Shown: positions 49,460 through 61,956, counted from the stretch's first letter. The stretch is 64,000 nt of DNA from Linyphia triangularis (GCA_963978545.1 OZ021722.1:40799565-40863564); one strand, 5' to 3'. Numbers and translations are program-made. The notes: a model not told the origin generated them from the sequence alone.

Positions 49460-49687
49460 CTGTGAACTTCTGCAACAGCTGGTGGTGCAACCGATACAAC
49501 AGCAGTTGTAGGAGGGCTGTTTGCCACCACATTCGTAGGTGGTGACACTGAAGGTTTTATTGGAACTTCTACGGGGTTGGTCTTAGTTTGCACGACTGGA
49601 CCGCCACAATCGCCATTGATGCCAGTCGTCGCATGGTTCCGAAGTAGGCCAGATGTACGAGAGAGTTTGCTGTTCAGGCAGGCAAAG
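49460..49687 (-). CDS. internal exon of an unidentified gene
   Basis: On the minus strand a strong acceptor (a CCTTTTTTTCTACTG tract, then TTGCCTACTAATCTAG, with a TACTAA-type branch point) precedes 228 bp that stay open in one frame, and then AG|GTATTTATT gives a good donor. The exon starts with the last base of a split codon and ends with two bases of another, so both boundaries have the same phase and the exon can be skipped without a frameshift. The 75 whole codons begin FACLNSKLSRTSGLLRNH, continue TTGINGDCGGPV, and end in a Pro/Thr/Val-rich segment (PSVSPPTNV, SPPTTAV, VAPPAVAEVH). That end is probably disordered. G+C is well above the flanks. I do not recognise the protein. Partner exons must lie outside the window or be too short to spot. 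Confidence 0.55.
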
Positions 49688-50527
49688 CTAGATTAGTAGG
49701 CAAGAACAGTAGAAAAAAAGGACTTTAATTACAGTGGGGGCGAATGTTTCCATTACATTGGTGAGAGAATGTTAAGTAATGCCACCAATGCAGACGTCGC
49801 TGAAAAAACGCAGTGCTTAAATAAATTTAGAAACGGAGGATATTCTAATATGTTTGTTTGATATGGATTAAGAAAAATACATCATCAGCAATACAAGAAG
49901 CTCCCGATAAAAATTATGGTAATTATTTCATTTATTATAATTTTGCGAATATATTAATATTACATGTTATAATATTACATGCACAAATCATCTACATTTA
50001 CATTCATTTAAATGGAAACATATAAAAATTGGATTATTCATCCCAAACGCCTAAATTTAAATCAAAAAGAAAAATTAAAATTAAATAAGACACATTTAAA
50101 ATCAATGGTATATCCAATCATGTTTTACTTCATCGCTGAAATCATGTTTATTATCATACCCAATTAAAAAAATGTACATAATGTAATATACATAACGCAT
50201 TACAATGAAAAAAGTGTATGAACCTTTAACCTTACTTAACTTATTTTACCACTTTCATTCTACTACCTTTAAAGATGCATTGTGTGAGAATAAGTGTGTG
50301 TTAACATCATTTATATAAATCCGGATATTTACATTAGTTGAAAATTTGCTAATGAAGTCATCGTAATTCCAGGGTTATGCATATTACACCACCACTAGCA
50401 TCGTTTGCTACACATTATCGTCAGAAGCAGTGCATTGCAGTGCAAGAGCAGAAATATACGGTAAGGATACTATTTGCTGGAAATTTTTTCGTGGGATTTA
50501 ATATTTAGCCATGATTTTACAGCTATA
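49688..50527. other. no gene seen
   Basis: Upstream intron side of the exon (minus strand). AT-rich apart from the acceptor tract. Nothing else recognised. Confidence 0.4.
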
Positions 50528-50667
50528 CCGTCAAACCTCGTTAAAGTGAAGTCGATGGGGCGCCCGAAATTGTTCGCGCTAACCGAATTTCATGTTAAAC
50601 GAATAAATTAACTTTAAGTTTTAAGTACGGAGAGCTGCTTTTACTTCACGTTAACGGTGTTTGACTG
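50528..50667. mobile_element. pogo/Tigger-like MITE, 140 bp
   Basis: The left end CCGTCAAACCTCGTTAAAG and the right end, inverted, CAGTCAAACACCGTTAACG match over about 25 bp, with TA on both sides. CAGTCAAACCTCGTTA-type ends and TA target sites are known for pogo/Tigger elements of the Tc1/mariner group. It is too short to code for a transposase. Confidence 0.7.
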
Positions 50668-53600
50668 TATAACGACGAAAATATTGCCTAATTGGATTTA
50701 GGTACACAAGAACACTTTTTGGACTGTTTCGAGACATATTTTGTTTATAAATATTATGTCCGTTTTTTTTTTTTTTTTTTTACCTTTATCTCTGTCATCT
50801 CTCTTTGATGAACGTTGTTCTCGTGACTTCATTCATTTTTTTAAATGAAAAAATTTCGAACACAGATGTAACATAATAAGACGAACAATTTGAATATATT
50901 AAAGCTTCTTTTCTGATATTCATCAAGACCATGCGATAGAATTTAAATTTTAAAACATATTTTTTAAATTTGAACCTGGATAGTCTAAAAACTATTTCTG
51001 ATACCTTAAAATCAATTTAATATCAATTTCAAGTCTTTTTTTATGTATCTAAACTAAAAATAACTTAGAAAATAATCCTATTAATACATAATAGTAAACT
51101 GCATACTATTTCGATAGTTACTATATTAAACTTACAAATCACGTAATAGTCGTTTAACATTGGTCTTTAAGTAATATGGGTCATTTATGACAAAAGAACT
51201 TTCCTTTTACAGTTCCTGTTAGCGTTTGTATTTTGTAGGTTAAGTAAAATTTATTTTCATTAAATTTTTTTTTAATTTCATAAATTAAGAAAGGTATTTA
51301 GGTTGTTAGACATAATATTTAAGCATTTATCCGTATCCGTTTTCTAAATGGATAGAGATATATGCTTATCGTTGCCAGCCGATTTACCGAAGCTAGCCAA
51401 TGAGTGCTAATTTTCTAAAATAATGTCTTAAATTTGAATTTCGATATTAAAAAGTAAAACCATAAGGTAATTTTATTTGAGGATCAAAAGCAGATTAATC
51501 TGAAAAGATAAATTTAATTAAAATTGAGCTTTCTTTTTAAATTTTTCTGCAAGTATTTCTTGTTAGCTTGATTTAATTATACAAATAAAAAATAATTAAG
51601 TTAAACTTATATGGTATCAATAGCAGAAAAGGTAGCAATTTTATCAATTTGTTTTTGTTTATATTAAGAAATACAGTCTGTCAGTTGAGTTGGATTTTTC
51701 TTTGTGCATTTCTCATTGTTCGGAAACTTCGTGTTATCAACTTTTCAAAAACAAAAGGAAAAATTCATTAAAAAAAAAAAAATTCAAATGTACTTAAAAT
51801 ATTTTTTCCCTTCTCTTTGTAGCATTTCAAAATTTCCTCTTTGAAATTAACTTATTCTTCTCAGAAAACTGTTCTTTGTTGTGCTAGAGATATCAATGCC
51901 ATGCCGCATTTATCGATTTAAACAGACGATTTTTAACTTTTCAAATTTATCTTCTAACAAGGTTTTTGTGGAAATTAATTAATAAAATTGGTATGCAAAT
52001 GCTTTTCAACAAAATCTTAAAGAACAATTTAATTCAGCATTAAATGTAACACTAGTTGTACTAATCTCATTAATATCTCCTAAAAAGTTGTATATAAAAA
52101 GACTAAATGTTAAATATGCGCAGTTGCTGAAAGTTTAGCGTAAATAAAAAAAGTTTTTTTTTTTGCTTCACAACTTTCTATTCTTTGTTTCTACTATGCA
52201 TAAAAACCTACTTTGTAGCTTTGCTTATAAATTATTGAAGCTTTAGACACCTGCCACGTTCTTTGACGTTTGGAAAGAAAACTCAAACACATTCCGAAAC
52301 CCGAATGAGCAACTTCGGCGTGTGTTTTTGAAGCAGTGATAAGAGGTTTTATCCGATAAGGGTAAAGATTGTTAACCAAAATTATCGCCACGACATGACT
52401 ATAACGGTAAAGTACCAAATTATTTTATAGAAAGTTGTAGATGCTGAATATTACAAATTTAAATAAAAGAAGTCTGCCATTTAGCGAATAACTTTGAATT
52501 GATGAATTTAGTTTTACCTAGGCTCCATTTCAAATTGATAAGATAAAAATAAAATTAGTAAACTTGGTTGAAACGTAAAGTATGTTCTATTGTGAATTAA
52601 TATAGGTTTTCAGTATTATTTTAAGTCTTTCAACAATATTTTTTATAAAATTCAATGGATGACATTATTTGCTGTGAAAAAAGTGAAAAATGGAAAACAA
52701 TTGTAGAATACTTAAATCAAGTTGTTTTAAATTCGTTGAATAAAAATGTCAATAAACAAAGCCGCATAAGGCATTGTTGTAAAATATTTTCAATTTTATT
52801 CCACAGTAAAAAAGTAGATATTGGATTTATCAATTAGCTTCACATCAACATATGTCAAAAATCCAATTTAAAATTTAAAGAATATTCATATATTTACTAA
52901 TTACTCAATTTAAAGTATCGAAAATAAGAATTTTAATGATGGAGAAAGCCTACATCGTCGATATACAGAAATTAAAATTATGCATCTTTTTAAATAATTT
53001 AAATGTACATTCTTTTAATCTCTTATAATTTTATTTTTCAAGATTAAATGTATTGTTATATCTTCTGTCAAATACTTACACAAGTACACTGTCAAATACT
53101 GAAACACTTACCTCACAACATTATTCTCGTAAAACGATAAATATATTTACCGACACATCTTCGAATATCGATGAATATTATTTCCTTACCTGAAAAAAAA
53201 TATACATATATTTAGAAAAAAAGTTTGATATAAAAATATTAAGTGATTTTTAGAATCGTCTTAAAATTATGAAAAAAATACGATTATAGGAGAGATTTTC
53301 TTAAGTTAAAAGGCTTTATGAGGTGGCCAAGGCACAATTTACCTTAAAAAATAAATTCGAATTTTCAACAAATCAAAACCCTGTCGGATTACGATATGGT
53401 CGTAATGACGTCAGTTATGGAGAGCAGAGGTCTGTGACCTAGTCAAACATTAAGTCCAATGTAATTTTATCTACTTTATACGTTATTTTCTTTTATTTAA
53501 AGATCGTCATGATCCGTTATGCAACAATAGGTACAATATTCTTTTCCTGCCCTAAATCAAAATTAAGCTAAATTTTATCAAACACATTAGATGCTGAACT

Positions 53601-53941
53601 AATGCTTTAAAAAATATGGAAATTTTATAAAATCTAACTACTACTATTTTTTTTTATTTAATAAATATTTTATAACTGTAAAATTATTATTTTTTACAAC
53701 AATATTTTTTTTCTAATATATACTGCTAACTCTATATTTTCTTAAACACGTTAATTTTATTTTTCATTTTCGACACGGATGTTTTATTGCCAATTTTTTA
53801 ATTATGTTATCACAAATTAATGATATCAACCGAAGGCGAAGTATATATCATAGCCATAATAATGGAAAAGATGAAATTCCGTTGATGTGTTGAAACTAAA
53901 ATTATTTATGAATCTCCAGATACAAATCATCAATATAATAT
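50668..53941. other. no gene seen
   Basis: AT-rich. T run at 50764-50780. Open frames of 60-75 codons near 52194-52837 are unsupported. A lone TGACGTCA lies near 53406. Confidence 0.45.
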
Positions 53942-54175
53942 ATGCTCTTTATTAGAACGAATTCAAATGAGAAGATACAGCATCAATTTGTCGTACCTAT
54001 TTCAGATGCGAGCGAAAACGTAGCTTGGTTTAACTCCCTTTTTAATTATATGAAAGTGCCTAAACGAAGTAGATATTTTCAAGTCAACTTCATCGGCAGC
54101 TATAATTATCGAGACAAATTTTGGAGAATTACTGACAAGCCGTCTTGTGAATCTGAAGCCTTTTCACAATGTTAA
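53942..54175 (+). CDS. unrecognised 77-codon ORF
   Basis: Begins MLFIRTNSNEKIQHQF and ends at TAA 54173-54175. G+C is a little higher than around it. No splice sites, domain or neighbour supports it. Confidence 0.12.
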   Translation: MLFIRTNSNEKIQHQFVVPISDASENVAWFNSLFNYMKVPKRSRYFQVNFIGSYNYRDKFWRITDKPSCESEAFSQC

Positions 54176-54216
54176 GGATATGGGGTACTTCGAATGGATG
54201 TAGACCCTTCATCGCG

Positions 54217-54359
54217 TCTTTATAAATACTTGAAATACTTCTACATGTCTTTATAAATACTTGAAATACTTCTACATGTCTTTATAAATACTTGAAATAC
54301 TTCTACATGTCTTTATAAATACTTGAAATACTTCTACATGTCTTTATAAATACTTGAAA
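54217..54359. repeat. 31-bp tandem repeat, about 4.6 units
   Basis: Units of TCTTTATAAATACTTGAAA followed by TACTTCTACATG repeat almost exactly. The last unit is partial. It is non-coding by appearance. Confidence 0.9.
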
Positions 54360-54785
54360 GGCTCTCTGCCATATCGTAATGCACTGTCTTCAAAAGAAAA
54401 CAAATTCTTAAAGTTAAATACTTCAATATCTAATTTCAATAAGTCCCATTGGGATTCGAATAATTTGGTTAGATAGATAATAGTTTAAATCTTTAAATTA
54501 TATACTTTCATAGTTCAATTAATTAAGTTTACATGAAGAACCATTTATGAAATTAATGAAATTCCAATTAAGACCATTATCGAATTACTTGGTTGCTGTT
54601 TGAGTTGAATAATTTAGTCATAGTATCCAAAATTAAGAAGAGTAAAAACAATTTTTTTCCAGCATTACAAAACATACTGTACGATATTAGTTCGTATCAT
54701 AATCAAAATGTTTATTTCTTATTATCAAGTTATTGATTCTTTTACGGTACGAGGTAGTTTATTTTATTGAAATAAAAAATCTCGA

Positions 54786-55245
54786 AAATGAAATCCCAAC
54801 AAAAACATCTCTGTAAAAAGGCGCCAAGTTCTTCATGCAATGATTATGGCCGTGGAAAGAATTGAGATCTTAAGTAGAGCCATGTTTAAAGTTGTTGTAA
54901 ATTACGGTCAATGAAAATTACAAAAATTTTCTTCTCCAAGCCAAAATTCCCCTGCATAGGCCTAAATACTTAGCTGCAAAAATATTTGTGATACTTGGCC
55001 ATTACGTATTCTGGTTCATTGACGCGTAATAGCCAAGTCATACAAGCATTTTTGTAGCTAGATATTAAAACCTCTGCAGGGGAATTTTGACTTTAAGAAG
55101 AAAATTTTAGTAATTTTCATTGATCGTAATTTACAACAACTTTAAACTTGGCTTTACTTTAGATCTCAATACTTTTCACGGCCATAATCATTGCATGAAG
55201 AACTTAGCCCTTTTTTACAGAGATGTTTTTGTTGGTATTTCACTT
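54786..55245. repeat. 460-bp foldback, two 221-nt arms
   Basis: The arms 54786-55006 and 55025-55245 are inverted copies with scattered mismatches, separated by an 18-nt loop. Shared blocks include GTTCTTCATGCAATGATTAT, GGCCGTG and GGGGAATTTTG in mirror position. No frame is open. It is either a foldback MITE or a locus whose transcript would form a long double-stranded hairpin. TA lies near both ends, but a clear target duplication is not established. Confidence 0.85.
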
Positions 55246-57689
55246 CTTTTTTTAAGGTATTAATTTTAAATTTATTACTTATTAGAACAACAATAACTAG
55301 TTTTGAAATATTTTGAGTTCATAATTTGTAAATTTGCAAGAAAACTCCATAGAATTGTAAAAGTTAAGCATACATTTTTTTTTATTGTACTTATTACACA
55401 AACATATATTACAAACTTTTTGTTGGCGGCCAACTACGAGAACTATATAACTAGCCAACTCCTTTATTCTTTTAATTATTATTTGGTTTTAAGGAAGTTT
55501 TAAAAAACGTTTGCAACAATATACAATTCGCGGAGAATTACACGATATTTTTCTGAGAAAGTTAAATTTATCGGACAACAGTCCATGATGTACTTATGCA
55601 TTCAATATGAATGATAACATAAAATTATTTTAAATAAATATTTTATTCAGATATGCAAAAAAAGTTGGCAAAGGGAAAAAAAATAACAATCGGCAATCAT
55701 TTCATAGGAGATAAATTATAACCAATGGTCGATTTTATAATCCCATGTACATTTTTTTATTATTATTATTTCTTTATTAGAGGCTTTGCGGCGTGTGGTT
55801 TGTCCTCTATTTATATATGCTAAGAGCTACTAGTATTCTAAGTTTTATAATTGAATTGTATTAGAAATGAGATTCATATTTTTCGAACATTGCCCCCTTT
55901 AGGGAATTCGGAGAGGAAAGTCTCGATTTTGAGATTTTTTCCTTTATATACATGTTAAACCTTACAAGCATACAAAATTTCATTGTTCTAGCTCTGCTAA
56001 AAGTAACTTAGTAATTTGATGATCAGTGAGTGAGTTTTGGGTGGATTTCAAATTATGTCGTTTTCTGCCATTTTCAAATTTGATTATCGTGACAACCAAT
56101 ATAATTAGAGACTTGAAACTTAAGGGTCTTACTAAAGTGGCTAACAGCTAGCCATAAAAAAAAAATCAGTTCTCAGACATACTGTAATACGCAGATATGA
56201 GAGGTCAAAATACTGCTGAGTGGCTTCCGGTAAAAGATGCCTGGCAGTGAACTTGGCGGGTGCACTGTCGTGCAACTAAATTAGTAGATCAAAAAAATTT
56301 CACACAAATTTATGGCTGCGATTGTTAAATATAAGTTAAAACCACTAAGTTATTTGAAATAAAGTAAATTTAATTATTTTTAGCGTTCTTTTTAGTGACT
56401 AGTACATTGTCAAAGTTCGTATTCAAGACTGCAACACGCAACCGCTGCAACTGATGTTTGAAAGCCAACAACCTTGGCAGTGACAATGCCCAATCCCCAG
56501 TGTTGAGTAAAAGTTCTATTTGCAGTATACGTCTTGGTAATCCGGACTTGTTGCTTTTGGCCCTCTTCATCCGTTCTGTTGGAAAAAATCTTCAAACGGC
56601 AAAAACATCCAGAGAAATTGCGTCAGAGATTTTTTATTTTAGTCTCTTTTGTAATTTATTGGCAAAAACTGCTTCCTTCCTAGATGAAACAGGGATTCAA
56701 GGTTTAGTAGTATCTCTGCATAAACAAAAAGAGAAAATATTTTTTCCCATCGAGGCTTTGTATTAAAGTCTCTTCCATAGGAAAAGTGGTAAATGTGACC
56801 TGTGTTGTTTGGTAAGCATAAGTTTTTTTGTTTTTGTTTGGCCCGACTGCATTTTTTTATTATTATTACTTTTTTTTTTTACAAGGGCACCTGACAGTAG
56901 CCTGACCTTCCATTTTTCCGACTCAGCTCACGTTTTTAACTACGCAGCGAACCGTTAGATCACTGTCATTATGAACCATTCCACTCCGCCATTTGGTAAG
57001 AACTGTGTGGTCAGTTTTATGGGTAGAAAAAACAACCGATTCCTAATTGTACTACGTAGACAAAATAAAGTCAAGTATTAGTGTTTTGGAAAAAGTGCCA
57101 CGATTGTGCATTGAAATAGCGTGTCTAAATAGTAATCAGCGAGGGTAATATTTCGGAGAAAGCAGTTTCACTAAAAGACAGAAGCAGATGCTTAATGTTT
57201 AGTTGGAACTATTGGAAACAGGTTTAGGTATATGAGTTGGTCTTAGTTAAACTGACACAGTTTAGAGCTGTCTGAAGCATGTACAAATCAACAAATCATA
57301 AATAAAAAAATTAAAAAAAAAAAAAAAACTGTATATTTACCTACTGCTAAGGCTAAGGTGAAAATAATCTATCAACATTAAAAAGTAAGATTTAAAAATA
57401 TATATAAGGCATTTAAAAAAAATAAAATAGAAGACATTTAAACAAAAACTATCATATAAAAACAAATTTTTTACTATATATCCTTTATAGGCATTGGCAG
57501 CTTGTATGTGCATTTGCAATTCATTTAAGGGATTTTTAACTCAAATACAGTTTTCATAATGTTAAATATAATAAATAATCATTGGTATGGCTCAGTATGG
57601 CCCACGAGTAGCCCTCGTGCCTTCAAATCTAACCAACTGACAAACCATAATATTTGACCACTTCGAAGAAAATCAACCATTCTCGTATT
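55246..57689. other. no gene recognised
   Basis: AT-rich with a TTA repeat near 55755. Overlapping frames on both strands at 56370-56766 are in GC-richer sequence but match nothing I can support. Low-complexity A run at 57310-57326. Confidence 0.4.
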
Positions 57690-57762
57690 GGCTAACTTAT
57701 TACTATTACTATTACTTATTACTATTACTATTACTTATTACTATTATTATTATTATTATTTT
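57690..57762. repeat. TTACTA/TTA microsatellite
   Basis: Compound repeat of TTACTATTACTATTAC blocks passing into TTA units and then a T run up to about 57780. Confidence 0.85.
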
Positions 57763-57781
57763 TTTTTTTTTTTTTTTTTTT

Positions 57782-57907
57782 GCCCCCTTAAAATGCACCA
57801 TCATCGACAACAAGTCTATCTAGCCAAGTTTCATCTCGATTCGTTTCGCATTTGGGTCAATTTGTCTTCCCAAACTAAAACAAAATTGAAGTTAACATAA
57901 AGGATTT
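57782..57907 (+). repeat. family A element, copy 5 (3' fragment)
   Basis: Only the right part is present: CCAAGTTTCATCTCGATTCG, then AAAATTGAAGTTAACATAAA and GGATTT. The left part is replaced by the microsatellite. Confidence 0.55.
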
Positions 57908-60900
57908 ATTAAAAAATAATGATCAATGTTCGAATTCTAATTATAGAGCTTACTGGTGATGCTCAATTGGACAGAGTAATTAAACGTTCATTTTAGTCCA
58001 AATTAATATTTGAAATCAAATGGCAGATAATTATAAAATTTCGGCCAATCAGATTGGATAAAAATTCTCCAATTCCGTTTCTTTTTTTAGCGAATCATTT
58101 CTGTACAAATAAAATTAAACTGGTTCATGCAAGCCACGGCTTCGCAATCGTAATAACTTGTTCCCAGAATAATGTGTTTTGTATGTGAAACTGGATTACA
58201 TTCATATCGGCGATCTTGCAAAATACGGCTATAATTTCAAGACGGCAAAAATGTTAAAGACTACACAAGAACTCTTATTGTACCGGTGTCTTTGTGTTTT
58301 TATAACATGGGTTGTATAGCAAAAGAATTTAGTGGAGGCTTTAGCGAAGAGCTGTTTAAGTCGTAATGATGCAATGACATCAATATGTAATTATGTTTTA
58401 TTTCATACTTTTCCATTCAGGTTTCAGGTATATCCTTATAAAATTTTTCTTTAATAATTTCCATTTATGAAATTAACCACATTTAAATTTTTTTTCTTTT
58501 GACATAGGAATTTCTTTTGCAACTAGAAGTAATGCCAATTCCAAACAAGGATTAAATATACCACAATTTTCAACATAACATATTTACGCAGGGAAATTTA
58601 ATAGAAATTGTCCGTATCATTCAAAATAAAGTGTCAGCCATTTCGTGTTTTTTTTTCCTCCCCCCCCCCCCTTTTTTTTTTTTCCATTGTGCTTTAGAGT
58701 AATGAGTATCTGATAGAATTTCTGGGCGATGCACTTCAGACTGAAAAATCTGCCATGGATTTTTGGCAACTTCCGCAGGACCAATGGATACTTCATCTTG
58801 ATTTTGAAACTCATTAACAAGAGGAATGACCCAGTGATCGATAGTTTAAACACTCGTTCTAACTAAACAGACATCTAGAATTGGCCCTATTTTGTTATTC
58901 GTTTCAACCCAATTTTCTATGCGGATTTTTCTAACCACTCATTACTCGTGGATGATTGCCAAGTAATAATTTTACGGTGTCTATCAGAACCTATTTTTTT
59001 TTGTAATATTGTGTTAAACAGTGGTGAAGATTAACCATTATATTTTATATTACTAAACATTTTTATTTTCCTGGAATATTCACACTAAAATAACTTTTTT
59101 TACTCAAGAAACTAAAACAATTTTTTTTTTAAGAAACTAAAATAAATGTTTCGTCTTTCCTTTTGAAATGTGAACTGAAGATGTTCTTCTTGAAATTTAA
59201 AAGGAGCATGAGTTCGAATTTCTTTTTATTCTTTCAGCTAGCTGACCACAATCTACGTATTATGTTAACGAGTGTCAGACAGACTCTCATTGAAACACAT
59301 AAAATGGCGAGAATTCGCGAGGTTTCTCTATTCCAAATTTGAAATTTGCGTGAGTGGGTCGAACTGATATTCTTACTAGCTCAGATCACAACTGATAAAC
59401 ACTAGAATTTTTTTGTGAAAAAAAAAAATAGAAACTGTACTGGTGTCTAAGTTATCAGTACAATTTTATTCTCCCTAAAATAATTTTCAATAGTGTTATC
59501 TATTTTTCATATACTTCGATCCCTTCATTGGATGTGTAATTCTTTCAGCTTTTAAGACTTAATCGAATTGAATAATTGAATCGTTTTCGTCATGCCCGAG
59601 CAACTCACCCAAGACTAGTAGAGAAGACTTATAATGGCCACCCCCCCCTCTCCCCCCATCCCCTTCACACACACACACACACCACATTTTCATTCCAAAT
59701 CCGCTTTGGTCAAACTAGAAAATACTGACAAACTGCCAAGTCGTGTACTTTTAATCTGTAAGGGGTCCGTGCATATCATCTGCTGGCGGCCATTCAACTC
59801 AAGTGCAAACCAATAACGGGAGAAGGCAGAAAAGATTCGAAAAGACAAAAGCAGTCAGTGCGTATTCGGAAAAACCCTTTTTGATAGTGAGCCAAAAGAG
59901 ACGCGCCTCTGCTCTGTCCATCTATTATTATTGCAACAACGAAAGGCAGGTGCATTTCTTTTCAACTTAACTCGAAACTCTACTGAAGTCTGGAAGAGTT
60001 GCGATAGTAAATGTAGGTATTAAATTGTCACTCATCAGGTAATCACTGTAGGTAATCAAAAGTAGTGGGCCTTTTATTCAGATTTTTGAGGCCCCTTGGC
60101 AAATATGAATCAAGTTGGGTCTTCAAAAATAAAATGATTTCTTTGAACAAAAGTTACAGCATACATATATCATTCCTTCTCAAATACTACTGTTCAACAA
60201 GCTTCTGAGATTAGAAAAAGGTCGGAATAGTCGTAACCCCATACCAACCAAATAGCAAGAATCAATATGTCAAGTACAACGCTGACGCTGCCGAAATTCT
60301 GCATTTTATGATAACATGTGAAATGTATCCAGCAATTACTCTCCTACGTCATAATTTATTATATTTAATCGTTTTTTTTTTTTTTTTAAGTTTGACATTT
60401 TTATTTAAAGTTAGTGCACTGTAACAGAATCAGTTGAAGTGCACTTAATAGTGATAGATAGTTCCAAATGCAGATTCAAATTGAGACCATCGATATGTTT
60501 GCGAGGCCTAGAGCAAACTTAACCCTTTGGAATCTATTTTTTCTCAAAAAATTCGCTACAACTTTATTTTGCAAGTCATTTTAAGCATGTATAAACATGT
60601 AAGCATCTTATTTTTCTTTCATTAAAAAAAAAAAAAAAAAAATTCTAGACACACACACCAAGGGGGCACAAACGCTAATGGAGCAAAAGTTTGAAGTCCA
60701 TTCAATTATAGAAAATACTTAACAACATTTATCGGTGAAATGTTTTAGTTTTTCTCATGCTTTGAGAATAACAATAATTATGGGTATACTAAAAAGGGAA
60801 AAAATTAAAACAGACCATGTTCAACTCTTGCAATTAATCAACAAAAATGAAACTTTTCTACATACTAAAAAAAAGTAAAGATTAAAAAGTACCACTGCTG

Positions 60901-60965
60901 TTACAGAATTTTTCCGACACGAGTGTAGGATATAAATATAAGTACAGAATTTAAAGGCGTATAGG
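57908..60965. other. no gene seen
   Basis: AT-rich. A C-rich then T-rich tract lies at 58659-58684 and a C/AC-rich tract at 59640-59683. No gene or dispersed repeat is recognised. Confidence 0.45.
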
Positions 60966-61035
60966 CAGGCGCGTAGCCAGGGAGTGGGATATGGGAATAT
61001 ATCTCCTCCCGAATTTAATTTTTTTTTTTTTAAAT
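60966..61035 (+). repeat. one end of a CAGGCGCGTAGCCAGG element
   Basis: CAGGCGCGTAGCCAGGGAG is a terminal motif I know from several invertebrate DNA-transposon families. Only this end is present; no inverted partner is found, so it is a fragment. Confidence 0.4.
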
Positions 61036-61796
61036 TTCAATGTAGTTTTGGTGTTTAATTAAATATCTAAATTTCTAGTTTTAGAACTCGATTAAATATA
61101 TAAATTTCAAAACATTCAATTTTAAGTTTGCGCGATTGATGGTTGTGTTTTTAAATACAGCGGAAAAGTATGGAAAAATTAGATTAAAAAAATCTGAATA
61201 CAGATTGTAAGATTACGAAGCAAATGTGACTAATTTAATGTAGTTAAAACCAGGGAAATTTATTTCGCCTTTTTATTCTCCCATCTTTAAAAGAGAAAAT
61301 GAAGTCTTGCCAGTTTGTAGTATTTTGAATATTATGGTAGAATAAATATTGAAGTGTATGGATATGGAGAATACATCACTGTTGTGTTAACTCACCTATG
61401 TTTTTATTATTTTAGCCAGAAGTTATAAAAAACACTTAACTATGCAGCTTGGTAAAAAGTAGTGATAAAGAAAAAAAAAGAAAAAAAAGTTGCATTTTTG
61501 TTCAAATTGCTTTGCTTTTACATATTTATTTTTAAATATTCTTTTTATATCTTTTTTTTTTTAATTTAAATGTTTATACTTAATTTATTTTCTACTTAAG
61601 TCATCAATGGTTATTAGTTATAAAAATTTAAAAGTCACATAAGCGGAGAAGACGTGGACAACGAGTATTTCATATCTTCTTCATTTGTTTTGCGCATAAC
61701 ATTCGCTTGATGGCTGTTATGAAAAGATAACGAATAGAGCTTAAATTCTTAAGTCTTATTTCCCGAATTGATTGAAAATGAATTCAGAAGTAATGT
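61036..61796. other. no gene seen
   Basis: AT-rich upstream flank of the tRNA pair. Nothing recognised. Confidence 0.45.
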
Positions 61797-61869
61797 GCCG
61801 AAATAGCTCAGTTGGGAGAGCGTTAGACTGAAGATCTAAAGGTCCCTGGTTCGATCCCGTGTTTCGGCA
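61797..61869 (+). tRNA. tRNA-Phe (anticodon GAA)
   Basis: A 73-nt intronless gene. The acceptor stem GCCGAAA pairs with TTTCGGC and the discriminator base is A. The D arm is TAGCTCAGTTGGGAGAGC. The anticodon stem TTAGA/TCTAA is perfect around CTGAAGA, with GAA at 61830-61832. Box A (TAGCTCAGTTGG) and box B (GGTTCGATCCC) match Pol III consensus. The T stem has one flaw: CCTGG faces CCGTG where most animal tRNA-Phe genes have CCGGG, giving a C.T mismatch. CCA is not encoded. No TTTT follows before the next tRNA. Confidence 0.95.
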
Positions 61870-61879
61870 GCGTCTTCTA

Positions 61880-61951
61880 TCCTCGGTAGTATAGTGGTCA
61901 GTATCCCCGCCTGTCACGCGGGAGACCGGAGTTCGATTCCCCGCCGGGGAG
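61880..61951 (+). tRNA. tRNA-Asp (anticodon GTC)
   Basis: A 72-nt intronless gene. TCCTCGG pairs with CCGGGGA (one G.T pair) and the discriminator base is G. The anticodon stem CCCGC/GCGGG surrounds CTGTCAC, with GTC at 61913-61915. In the T stem CGGAG faces CCCCG, an A.C mismatch where animal tRNA-Asp usually has CGGGG. The same change makes box B start AGTTCGATTCC, off the GGTTCGA consensus. Confidence 0.95.
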
Positions 61952-61956
61952 GATTA

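Noticed and set aside
56410..56600. Minus-strand frame resembling the N-terminal part of eIF3 subunit G (RTDEEGQKQQVRITKTY)
   Set aside because: Only about 15 residues look alike. The following segment does not keep the family's RRK.W.KFG motif at the right spacing. Too weak to call without a search.
60050..60130. GGGCC...GGCCCC segment as a second copy of the 41.7-kb MITE
   Set aside because: Only a short GC-rich motif is shared and neither end aligns.
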